Shown here one piece after another: positions 1 through 6,887 of a stretch of 17,528 bases of DNA. Each line of letters opens with the position of its first letter. Position 1 is the first letter of the stretch. Position numbers and translations under genes: made by a program. The stretch is from an uncultured Acidobacteriota bacterium (GTDB lineage Bacteria; Acidobacteriota; Thermoanaerobaculia; Gp7-AA8), in NCBI GenBank assembly GCA_946887105.1, contig CAMPKJ010000079.1:1-17528 (forward strand), read 5' to 3'. The notes below the pieces were generated by a model. The model did not search any database. It saw only the letters and a list, made by a program, of their open reading frames with translations, and was not told where the DNA came from.

Positions 1-706
1 GGAACCAGAAGCGCGGATCCTCGTCGAGGCCGAGGCCGTGCATGTAGTTGTAGACCGCCTTGCGGAGGCCGTCGGCGAACAGGTCGTGATCGCAGCCGGT
101 CGGATCGTCGAACGCGACCTCGTTGTTCGCGAACGTGATGGCCTTGCTCTTGTCGTACGAGGCCGACACGCCACGTCCGCCGAGGACGATCACGCGGCCG
201 GCTTCGTCGGTGAGCAGCTCGCCGAGGTAGACCGGCGTGCCCATGAACTTCCCGCTGCCGAACGTGTACTTCGTGCCGCGCTGCTTCTTTCCGCTGATGC
301 GGCGTGGGCCGGGATCGATGATCAGCGCGGAGCGGTCGGAAACCGTTGCGTTGCGCAGCAGCGTCGGCGGCGCATCGGCGGCTTCGGGGATGTCCAGCGC
401 GAGCTGAAACTGGAACCACGCGGACTTCTTGTTCGCGAGATGGACCTGCCACTCGATCTTCGCGTCGTCCGCGGTCAGCTCGCGCACGGCCACGCCGGCG
501 GCGTTGAGACCGTAGATGCGAAAGCGCGCGGCCTGCCGTTTCAGCGCGCCTTCCGCGTCGCGATAGAAGCCGGGCTTCTCCGGCAATGGATCGGGCACCT
601 CGGGCGCGAGAAAGAACTCATCCTCGCTGTTGCCCACGCGCGCGATGCCGATGGGTGGATAGATCGCCGCCTTGACGATTTGCGTGTCGGGATTGCTCGC
701 CGCCAT
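1..706 (-). CDS. LodA/GoxA-like quinone-cofactor (CTQ) oxidase, N-terminal part (runs off the left edge)
   Basis: This family (L-lysine 6-oxidase LodA, glycine oxidase GoxA) oxidises amino acids with a self-derived cysteine tryptophylquinone cofactor, releasing H2O2. The visible 235 residues begin with the family's N-terminal signature: AIYPPIGIARVGNS at residues 14-27, followed by FFLAPEVPDP at 31-40. A beta-rich region follows (GTPVYLGELLTDEAGRV near 156-171, then LGGRG and FANN). The family is usually 600-700 residues, so the cofactor Cys and Trp lie outside the window. After FANN the chain reads EVAFDDPTGCDHDLFADG, where I expected a DGPV-like stretch, so this may be a divergent subgroup. 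The ATG at 706 has a purine-rich GGGAAGG just upstream. No signal peptide is seen. The flavoprotein partner LodB, needed for cofactor formation, is not in the window and would be expected beyond the left edge. Family call is fairly sure; substrate unknown. Confidence 0.8.
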   Translation of the reverse strand, partial: MAASNPDTQIVKAAIYPPIGIARVGNSEDEFFLAPEVPDPLPEKPGFYRDAEGALKRQAARFRIYGLNAAGVAVRELTADDAKIEWQVHLANKKSAWFQFQLALDIPEAADAPPTLLRNATVSDRSALIIDPGPRRISGKKQRGTKYTFGSGKFMGTPVYLGELLTDEAGRVIVLGGRGVSASYDKSKAITFANNEVAFDDPTGCDHDLFADGLRKAVYNYMHGLGLDEDPRFWF

Positions 707-779
707 ACACCTTCCCTCGCTTTTTAGATTTCTGGACCGAGGTAAGGAGTGTAGCGGAAGGCGCTACGATGTGTGCATC

Positions 780-2114
780 ATGAAAAAAGCGGCCGCGGTG
801 CTTTTCACGCTCGCTCTCTCTGCGTCTTCCGCGTCCGCGGAGAAGTTCCTCTCCGTGTCGGACATCCATTTCAATCCGTTCGCCGACCCTTCGCTCGTGA
901 CGCGGCTCGAAGCGGCGGACGCGACGCAGTGGGATGCCATCCTGGCGTCCTCGTCGATCGCGGCGTTCTCCAGTTACGGCAGCGACGTGAACGATCCGCT
1001 GCTGCGATCCGCGATCGGTGAAATGCAGAAGCAGATCGCGGCGCCGGCGTTCGTGTTGATCTCCGGCGACTTTCTCGCGCACGGCTTTCAGAAGAACTAT
1101 CAGGAGCTCGCGACCGACAAGAGCCAGGCCGCGTACACCGCCTTCGTGAAGAAGACCAACGCGTACCTCGCTTCGCTCTTCAGCAAGGCCTGGCCGGGAG
1201 TGCCGGTCTATCCGGCGCTCGGCAACAACGACTCCGACTGCGGCGACTACGCGGTCGCGCCGGACGGCGCGTTCCTGGCCGACTTCCGCGACGTCTGGAG
1301 TCCGCTGGTGCGCTCGCGCTCGTTCGATCGCCGCTTTCCCACCGGCGGCTACTACCGAGTCGACGTGCCGAGCCTGAACGGCGTGCGCGTGATCGCGCTG
1401 AACACGAACTTCTTCTCGACCAGCTACACGAATCCCTGCGGCAAAGCGGGACGCGATCCCGGCATCCGCGAGCTGGAGTGGCTGGATGCCGAACTGCTCC
1501 TCGCGCGCGCGCAGGGCAAGCGCGTCTGGCTGCTGTTCCACATCCCACCGGGCGTGAACGTCTACAACACCGTCGAGGACAGCAGCTGTCCGGACCTCAC
1601 CACGCAGATGTTCTGGAAGGACGACTACGCGCAGCGATACCTGCGCATCACCGCGCGGCACCGCAACACCATCGCCGGCTCGTTCGCCGGCCACACGCAT
1701 CAGGACGAGTTCCGCCTCGCCACCGGCGACTTCATCCACATCACGCCGTCCGTCACGCCGATCTTCGGAAACAACCCCGCGTTCGAGATCGTCGAGGTCG
1801 AGCGCAACGGCGGCATCACCGGCTACACCGCGCATCACCTGCCGAACGTGACCCTGCCGTGGTCACGCGAATACTCGTTCAGCGAGGCGTATGCGAAATC
1901 GAAGTACGACACCGCGACGCTGACCGAGCTCGCCGCGGAGATCGGCAGCGACGCGGCCACGCGCGCGGAGTACTTCGGCTACACGTCCTCCGGCAGCGCG
2001 AAGAGCACGGCCGGAGCACTCGCGAAATGGCAGGGCTACTGGTGCGGATTGAAGGCGATGGCCGCGAGCACGTTCAGCGCGTGTTACTGCCAGCGCAGCT
2101 CGAACGCGCAGTGA
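780..2114 (+). CDS. Secreted calcineurin-like metallophosphoesterase, acid-sphingomyelinase-like
   Basis: The predicted product is 444 aa with a clear Sec signal peptide (MKKAAAVLFTLALSASSASA, cleavage before EKF). The mature chain carries the dinuclear-metal phosphoesterase motifs in order: SVSDIHFNP (D28, H30), SGDF (D97), GNND (N150, D151), HIPPG (H254) and AGHTHQDEF (H305, H307). The spacing and the late GHTH resemble acid-sphingomyelinase-like esterases, so a periplasmic or extracellular phosphodiester substrate (lipid or nucleotide) is likely but not proven. Cysteines at 154, 220 and 270 could form disulfides after export. A GTG at 771, three codons earlier, is better spaced from GGAAGG (756-761) and is a credible alternative start. 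The gene diverges from the LodA-like gene, with about 70 bp between them, and its last 31 bp overlap the convergent V4R-like gene. Confidence 0.87.
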   Translation: MKKAAAVLFTLALSASSASAEKFLSVSDIHFNPFADPSLVTRLEAADATQWDAILASSSIAAFSSYGSDVNDPLLRSAIGEMQKQIAAPAFVLISGDFLAHGFQKNYQELATDKSQAAYTAFVKKTNAYLASLFSKAWPGVPVYPALGNNDSDCGDYAVAPDGAFLADFRDVWSPLVRSRSFDRRFPTGGYYRVDVPSLNGVRVIALNTNFFSTSYTNPCGKAGRDPGIRELEWLDAELLLARAQGKRVWLLFHIPPGVNVYNTVEDSSCPDLTTQMFWKDDYAQRYLRITARHRNTIAGSFAGHTHQDEFRLATGDFIHITPSVTPIFGNNPAFEIVEVERNGGITGYTAHHLPNVTLPWSREYSFSEAYAKSKYDTATLTELAAEIGSDAATRAEYFGYTSSGSAKSTAGALAKWQGYWCGLKAMAASTFSACYCQRSSNAQ

Positions 2115-2674
2115 TCGTCGCTCGCGCACTGGCAGGCTGACTCGGTCACGCTCGCGGCGGTGCCGCCGTGCGTGGCGATGACCTGCTCGAGGTATCCGGC
2201 TTCGCTGGAACAGTAGGAGGGGCTGAAGCACGCGGCCTCGCGAATGGTGACCCGCCCGCTGGAAGGGCCGAGCTGCTCGTAGGCGCAGACGCCGAAGTCC
2301 TGAAACTGGCGGTGCAGCGTGGCGCTGTGGCGGAAGAATTCGTGGATGTCGTCGCGGTGGAACGCGCGATAGAGCGTCGAGAGGTTGATCTGCGCGGAGT
2401 AGCGTCCGAGCTCGCGCATCAACTCGCGCGGATCGCGTCCGGCGGTGCGGGCGATGGTGAGATCGAGCACGATCAGGCTCTCGAAGGTGCACCAGGTCGA
2501 GACCAGGATGCCGTCCACTTCGTCCGCGACCTGCGCGGGCAGCGCCGCGATCGTGTGCGCCAGCGCGTCTTCGCCGAGGCGATCGCGGACGAACTGCAGG
2601 TGCGCGCGCACCATCGCGCCCTTCACGCGTCCATGGACCAGCGACTCGCGGCGGAGATTCATCATCGTCGACAT
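2084..2674 (-). CDS. V4R-like/DUF2378-like cysteine-containing protein
   Basis: This is a 196-aa soluble protein with no signal peptide. Its C-terminal third (about residues 125-196) has the look of the V4R / heme-NO-binding-like small-ligand fold. A segment near YCSSEAGYLEQVIATHGG is followed by ESACQCASDDHCAFELRW, the typical closing Cys-x-Cys ... Cys-x-phenylalanine pattern (C181, C183, C189). The N-terminal helical part (RAHLQFVRDRLGEDAL, then DEVDG and W) fits the roughly 200-aa paralogous family often labelled DUF2378/TIGR02265, common in Myxococcota and relatives. Such proteins may bind small hydrophobic ligands or metals and may act in signalling; no activity can be assigned here. The start at 2674 has no strong Shine-Dalgarno, and ATG codons at 2665 and 2662 are alternatives. 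Its 3' end overlaps the convergent phosphoesterase gene. Confidence 0.7.
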   Translation of the reverse strand: MSTMMNLRRESLVHGRVKGAMVRAHLQFVRDRLGEDALAHTIAALPAQVADEVDGILVSTWCTFESLIVLDLTIARTAGRDPRELMRELGRYSAQINLSTLYRAFHRDDIHEFFRHSATLHRQFQDFGVCAYEQLGPSSGRVTIREAACFSPSYCSSEAGYLEQVIATHGGTAASVTESACQCASDDHCAFELRWQ

Positions 2675-2754
2675 GTGGGCCCGGATTCTAACCCGGAAAC
2701 ACGTACGTACGGAATGAAGGCCGGACGGCTGCCGGCTGACAGAAGCGGAGCAGC

Positions 2755-2799
2755 GCCATCACGGCGCCATAACGGCGCCATAACGGCGACCATAACGGC
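2755..2799. repeat. Short 11-bp tandem repeat (about four copies)
   Basis: Four consecutive copies are seen: GCCATCACGGC (2755-2765), GCCATAACGGC (2766-2776), the same again (2777-2787), and GACCATAACGGC with one inserted base (2788-2799). Each junction creates a GGCGCC palindrome. The array sits in the 148-bp gap between the V4R-like gene and the 3' end of the small secreted-protein gene. The rest of that gap (2675-2754, 2800-2822) shows nothing further apart from a CGTACGTACG self-complementary run near 2702-2711. Confidence 0.8.
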
Positions 2800-2822
2800 G
2801 CGCTCCGCCTCACCCGCGCGCG

Positions 2823-3173
2823 TCAGTCGAGAGCGAACGACGAAACCGAGATGACCTCGCCGTCCAGCGTGCCGGTCACGGTGGCACGGAGATGGTCTTT
2901 CTTCTCGCTGGCCTGCAGAGCGGCCAGCGCCTTCTCGTTCCCGGCCGCGTCGAACCGCAGGAACTTGCCGTCCGCGGTGATCACGCCGTAGCCGCCCTTC
3001 GCGCACTGCAGCGCGCAGCTGCGCGGATGCTCATCGGCCTTGTCGGCCATCTTGCCGATGCAGTGACCGTCCATCAGCGGAAGACTCTTCCACGTCTCCG
3101 TTGCGGCCTGCAGCGGGAACGCGAGCGTTGCGATTGCGAGGGCCAATGCGAAAACAGCAGGAACTCGTTTCAT
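2823..3173 (-). CDS. Small secreted cysteine-containing protein, DUF5818-like
   Basis: The predicted product is a 116-aa exported protein. MKRVPAVFALALAIATLAFPLQA is a clear Sec signal peptide, giving a mature domain of about 93 residues. It contains a DGHC (C38) followed by HPRSCALQCAKGGYGV (C53, C57), then a beta-rich end, RATVTGTLDGEVISVSSFAL. The scheme of an early Cys, a Cys-x3-Cys before a Gly-rich turn, and a final V-TG---G--I-V strand is one I associate with small periplasmic proteins such as DUF5818. The function is unknown; the His/Cys set could bind a metal, but that is inference. The start at 3173 is favoured over an upstream in-frame start because AAGGAG lies about 9 nt upstream and the signal peptide then begins correctly. 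The gene follows the DoxX-like gene by 26 bp and is probably co-transcribed with it. Confidence 0.72.
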   Translation of the reverse strand: MKRVPAVFALALAIATLAFPLQAATETWKSLPLMDGHCIGKMADKADEHPRSCALQCAKGGYGVITADGKFLRFDAAGNEKALAALQASEKKDHLRATVTGTLDGEVISVSSFALD

Positions 3174-3199
3174 GTCCAAATGCTCCTTATCGTTGTTGA

Positions 3200-3622
3200 T
3201 CAAACCGCAGGTCGCTGCGGCAATGCCAGGGCTGAAATCCGTTCGCTGGCCTGATCGCGAACCTCGCTCAGGCGCGCCAGCGTGAACGCGGCGATGGCGA
3301 TCTCCACGTCGCGTACGGCCAGATCGTAGAACATGCCGGTGGTCACCAGACTACCCGCGATGGCCAGCAGCCATCCGGCCACGACGTAGCCGCCGAGACG
3401 GGTGAAGCCGGCCAGCAGCGCCGCGCCGGCGATCATCTCGATCACGCCCACGCCGCGCATGAACGTGCCGGCCGGGAGCGGAACGAGGTTGGTGACCAGC
3501 GGCGTGAGATACATCTCCCAGTTCGCCAGGATGTTGAAGAACTTGTCCAGTCCCGCCAGGAATGCGCCGAGGCCGAGGCCGATGCGGAGCGCGCGGAACG
3601 GAAGCTCGAGGTGTGGATTCAT
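3200..3622 (-). CDS. DoxX-like integral membrane protein
   Basis: This 140-aa hydrophobic protein has about four predicted membrane helices: around ALRIGLGLGAFLAGLDKFF (10-30), the middle segment RGVGVIEMIAGAALLAGF (56-74), LGGYVVAGWLLAIAGSL (76-92), and the EIAIAAFTLARL segment (107-118). The helix pattern, the GLDKFFNIL near the first helix and the GVIEMIAG segment fit the DoxX/DoxD-like family, whose members are often found beside exported redox or stress proteins but rarely have a defined reaction. The start at 3622 is well supported by AAGGAGG four bases upstream of ATG. It leads a two-gene unit with the secreted Cys protein and is divergent from the ECF sigma factor across the octamer-repeat element, so the sigma factor may control it (inference only). 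Confidence 0.8.
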   Translation of the reverse strand: MNPHLELPFRALRIGLGLGAFLAGLDKFFNILANWEMYLTPLVTNLVPLPAGTFMRGVGVIEMIAGAALLAGFTRLGGYVVAGWLLAIAGSLVTTGMFYDLAVRDVEIAIAAFTLARLSEVRDQASERISALALPQRPAV

Positions 3623-3662
3623 GTTGCCTCCTTGACTGCGTTAGAGGCGGGCGGACGCGTTT

Positions 3663-3811
3663 GGTGACGCGAAGCCGCAAAGTCTCAAAGTCTCAAGGTC
3701 TCAAAGAGGCCACCGCATGCCTTTGAGACTTTGCGACTTTGAGACTTTGCGACTTTGAGACTTTGCGACTTTGAGACTTTGCGACTTTGCGACTTTGCGA
3801 CTTCCGTCACC
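3663..3811. repeat. Palindrome-ended element made of 8-bp GACTTTG(A/C) repeats
   Basis: The 232-bp gap between the divergent DoxX-like and sigma-factor genes is mostly this element. The right part (3721-3806) is an uninterrupted array of nine octamers, GACTTTGC or GACTTTGA, largely alternating and so with a 16-bp super-period, plus partial units at both ends. The left part (3677-3706) has three and a half copies in the opposite orientation. Positions 3677-3706 and 3721-3750 are complementary at 28 of 30 bases around a 14-base loop, so a long hairpin or cruciform is possible. The outer ends are also inverted: GGTGACG...CGCAAAGTC from 3663 to 3684 against GACTTTGCG...CGTCACC from 3791 to 3811, differing by one gap and one substitution. 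TTT flanks both ends. This looks like a small REP/MITE-like mobile or selfish repeat, but its mechanism is unknown. Confidence 0.85.
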
Positions 3812-3854
3812 TTTCACGCCGCCGCTCCTCTAATCTCTACAGGAGAATGCCGTC

Positions 3855-4529
3855 ATGATTGCCCATCCCCTGATCGCGTCGCCAGTCGAGATCTCGGACG
3901 AAGAGATCGTCCGCCGCATCGTGGCCGGCGAGCGGGAACTGTTCGAGCTGCTGCTCCGGCGTTACAACCAGCGCGTTTTTCGCGCGGTGCGGGCGGTCCT
4001 GCGCACGCCCGACGACGCGGAAGACGTGATGCAGCAGGCCTACGTCAGCGCGTACCGGCACCTCCATCAATTCGAGGGGCGTTCGAGCTTCGCCACCTGG
4101 CTCACCAGGATCGCGCTGCGCGAAGCGACCGCAAGAAACCGAAAGAACCTTTCCCACCTGCACGTCGTGCCGGAGCTCGGCGGGGAGAACAGCATGAACG
4201 ACTTTCCTGAGCCCGGTCCCGATCCGGAAGCGCGCGCGGTCACGGGCAATCTGATGCAGCACGTCGAGGCGGAGGTGGCCGCGCTTCCGGAGCGCTATCG
4301 CTCCGTGCTCCTGCTTCGCGAGGTGGAAGGCTTGAGCACGGAAGAGACGGCGTCGTGCCTCGAGATCAGCACGGACGTCGTGAAGACGCGCCTGCATCGC
4401 GCCCGCACGATGTTGCGCGACGCGTTGTATCGCCGCGCCGGAGTCGGCCTGCAGTCGATCTTCACGTTCGGCTCGACCCGATGCGATCGCGTGGTCGCAC
4501 GCGTAATGGAAGAGATCCGCCCGATCTGA
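3855..4529 (+). CDS. ECF-type RNA polymerase sigma factor
   Basis: The predicted product is a 224-aa group 4 (ECF) sigma factor, which would direct RNA polymerase to a specific promoter set. Region 2 spans about residues 28-95: ELLLRRYNQRVFRAVRAVLR, DDAEDVMQQAYVSAYRHLHQF, and SSFATWLTRIALREA, which covers the -10 contacts. Region 4 is at about 141-190 with the helix-turn-helix: ALPERYRSVLLLREVEGLS, ETASCLEI, VVKTRLHRARTMLRDAL. A short C-terminal tail (FTFGSTRCDRVVARVMEEI) extends beyond region 4. The ATG at 3855 has AGGAGA 8 bases upstream. No anti-sigma gene is adjacent. The S41 peptidase starts 24 bp downstream and may be co-transcribed, and the DoxX-like/secreted-protein pair is divergent. 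The octamer element occupies the space where its promoter should lie. Confidence 0.92.
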   Translation: MIAHPLIASPVEISDEEIVRRIVAGERELFELLLRRYNQRVFRAVRAVLRTPDDAEDVMQQAYVSAYRHLHQFEGRSSFATWLTRIALREATARNRKNLSHLHVVPELGGENSMNDFPEPGPDPEARAVTGNLMQHVEAEVAALPERYRSVLLLREVEGLSTEETASCLEISTDVVKTRLHRARTMLRDALYRRAGVGLQSIFTFGSTRCDRVVARVMEEIRPI

Positions 4530-4553
4530 CCATCTTCTGCGAGAATTTCGGCC

Positions 4554-6887
4554 ATGCGCCGATTGCTCGCGTTTCCTTTCCTTCTCCTGCTCGCGCTCTC
4601 CACCGGTGCGGCGACCAACCGCATTCCGGTCAATCTCGACTTCGAGAGCGGAGCTCCGGGCGCGGTGCCGTCCGGATGGATCTCGCCGACGACGGGCGCC
4701 GGCTACACGGCGGCGCTTTCGACCGAGTCGCCGAAGCAGGGGAAGCAGAGCGTCCGTCTGAGCGGCAAGCCCGCCGGCGAACCGGGACGGCCGGCGTTCG
4801 GCAACGTCATGCAGCAGATCGACGCCACACCCTTTCGCGGGAAGCGCGTGCGCTTTCGCGGCGCGGTGCGCGTGCAGGGCGCCGCGGCCAGCGCGGGGCT
4901 GTGGATGCGCGTCGACCGGCCGGAGAGGCAGATGGGCTTCTTCGAGAACATGCAGGCCCGGCCGATTCGTGCGGGCGAGTGGGCGTACTACGAGATCAGC
5001 GGCGACGTCGCGAGCGATGCGGTGCTGCTGAACATCGGCATGCTCCTGGAGCGCGAAGGAAGCGCCTGGCTCGATGACATCACCATCGAGACGGTCGCGA
5101 AACGGGAAGCGCGCTCCGCACCGCCGCGCGCGATCGCGCCGCGCGGACTCGAAAACCTGATCGCGTTCACCCGTCTGTTCGGCGTAGTGCGCCACTTTCA
5201 TCCGAGCGACGAAGCGGCGACCGCGGATTGGGATGCCATTGCGGTGGACGGAGCAGCGGCCGTGGAGGGCGCGCGGAATGCGTCCGAGCTCGCCACGCGG
5301 CTCGCGGAGGTCTTCCTCCCGGTCGCGCCGTCCGTGCGCATCCACCCGTCGAATGCACCTCCGAAGACGCCCCTCGTCAAACCATCCGCGGCGCAGACCA
5401 TCGTGGCGTGGGAGCACAACGGACTGGGACAGGGAACCATGCCGCCGGGACAGATCTACACCAGCGAGCGCGTGCGCCGCGCCGCCGGGCGGCCGGATAC
5501 CCGCTTCGCCGATCCGCTGCAGCCGATGCAGCTCGATCTGGGCGGAGGCGTTGCCGCGTCGGTTCCGCTCGCGGTCTACGCTGACGCAACGCGCACGCTG
5601 CCCGCTGCGTCGCGGAAAGCGCTGGCGCATCCGGACGCCGAATACACGGGAAACGATCGGGCCACGCGCATCGGCGGAGTGGTGATCCTCTGGAACGCGC
5701 TCCAGCATTTCTATCCGTATTTCGACGTCATCGGCGTCGACTGGCGCTCGGAATTGCGGCGGGCGCTGAACGCGGCAGGTACCGATCGCGGCGAAGCCGC
5801 GTTTCTCGGGACGCTGGAACGGATGATCGCGGCGATCGACGACGGCCATGGCTCGATCTCGCACCCGTCCATCGTGGGCCGCGCGACGCTTCCGCTCCTC
5901 TGGCGCGTGGCCGGCGATGCGTTGGTGATCATGAATGTCGATCCATCCGTGAAGGACCTGCAGCCGGGCGATGAAGTGATCGCCATCGATGGCAAGCCCG
6001 CACCGCAGCTGCTTCGCGAAACGAGAACGCTGATCTCCGGCACGCCGCAATGGAAACGCTGGACGGCGCTGAATCGGATCGCCGGCGGCGATGCCGGATC
6101 GAAGGTGGCGCTCACGATCCGCGACGCTGACGGATCGACGCGCAACGTGACGCTGACGCGCACCGCCACCCCGAATGTGGGCGAGCCGCGTCCGAAGGAA
6201 GTCGCGGAGCTGAAGCCGGGCCTCTGGTATGTCGACCTGACCCGCATCGACGACGCCGGCTTCGAGGCGTCGCTCGGGAAACTGGCCACCGCGCGCGCGA
6301 TCGTGTTCGACCTGCGCGGCTATCCGCGCGTCGGGACGAAGCCGCTGCGCCACATGATCGACAGCGCCACCCAGTCGGCGCGTTGGAACATCCCCATCGT
6401 CCGCCGTCCCGACCGCAAGGACGTGGCGTGGCGGACCGACGGACGCTGGACGCTCGAGCCGCTGAAGCCACGGCTCACGAAGAACATCGCCTTCGTCACC
6501 GATGGCCGCGCGATCAGCTATGGCGAGTCGTGGATGGGCATCGTCGAGGCGTACAAGCTCGGGCACATCGTCGGCGAAACCACCGCCGGCACGAACGGCA
6601 ACGTGAACCTCCTCCCGCTGCCCGGCGGCTACCGCATCGCCTTCACCGGCATGAAGGTGCTGAAGCACGACGGCTCGCGCCATCACGGCGTCGGCATCGC
6701 GCCGACCGTTCCGGTATCGCCGGCCGTGCCGGCCATCCGCGCGGGAAGGGACGAGCAGTTGGAAAAGGCGATGGAGTTGGTGGAGCAGAAAATGAGCGGG
6801 GATCAGCCCGCGACCGAGAACGGCGAGTCGATCACGAAGAACTCGCCGCGCATCATCACCGAGGGGGCGATCCCGAACATCTGGTAG
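4554..6887 (+). CDS. Secreted S41-family serine peptidase (C-terminal-processing-protease-like)
   Basis: The predicted product is a 777-aa exported protein. MRRLLAFPFLLLLALSTGAA is a Sec signal peptide. Residues about 25-180 form a beta-sandwich module resembling a carbohydrate-binding or jelly-roll domain (NLDFESG at the start, AWLDDITIE at its end). A helical linker follows (RGLENLIAFTRLFGVVRHFHPS), then an S41 core beginning near ILWNALQHFYPYFD. A PDZ-like segment lies at about 463-530 (LQPGDEVIAIDGKP). The catalytic region reads ISYGES, with Ser655 as the likely nucleophile, followed by GETTAGTNG and a GVGIAPTVPV ending typical of the family. It probably cleaves unfolded or C-terminal peptides outside the cytoplasm; the substrate is unknown. 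The start has no strong ribosome site. The last 85 bases, coding for a low-complexity tail after EQLEKAMELV, overlap the convergent AraC gene. Confidence 0.87.
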   Translation: MRRLLAFPFLLLLALSTGAATNRIPVNLDFESGAPGAVPSGWISPTTGAGYTAALSTESPKQGKQSVRLSGKPAGEPGRPAFGNVMQQIDATPFRGKRVRFRGAVRVQGAAASAGLWMRVDRPERQMGFFENMQARPIRAGEWAYYEISGDVASDAVLLNIGMLLEREGSAWLDDITIETVAKREARSAPPRAIAPRGLENLIAFTRLFGVVRHFHPSDEAATADWDAIAVDGAAAVEGARNASELATRLAEVFLPVAPSVRIHPSNAPPKTPLVKPSAAQTIVAWEHNGLGQGTMPPGQIYTSERVRRAAGRPDTRFADPLQPMQLDLGGGVAASVPLAVYADATRTLPAASRKALAHPDAEYTGNDRATRIGGVVILWNALQHFYPYFDVIGVDWRSELRRALNAAGTDRGEAAFLGTLERMIAAIDDGHGSISHPSIVGRATLPLLWRVAGDALVIMNVDPSVKDLQPGDEVIAIDGKPAPQLLRETRTLISGTPQWKRWTALNRIAGGDAGSKVALTIRDADGSTRNVTLTRTATPNVGEPRPKEVAELKPGLWYVDLTRIDDAGFEASLGKLATARAIVFDLRGYPRVGTKPLRHMIDSATQSARWNIPIVRRPDRKDVAWRTDGRWTLEPLKPRLTKNIAFVTDGRAISYGESWMGIVEAYKLGHIVGETTAGTNGNVNLLPLPGGYRIAFTGMKVLKHDGSRHHGVGIAPTVPVSPAVPAIRAGRDEQLEKAMELVEQKMSGDQPATENGESITKNSPRIITEGAIPNIW

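Noticed and set aside
618..1838. Minus-strand frame antisense to the phosphoesterase
   Set aside because: The phosphoesterase has all metal-binding motifs and a signal peptide on the plus strand; the antisense product has none.
3677..3806. Possible CRISPR array in the octamer repeats
   Set aside because: The units are 8 bp and directly adjacent with no unique spacers, and no cas genes are near.
3755..4210. Open frame beginning inside the octamer array (MRLCDFETLRLCDF...)
   Set aside because: The start is only the translated repeat, and the rest is an out-of-frame shadow of the sigma factor gene.
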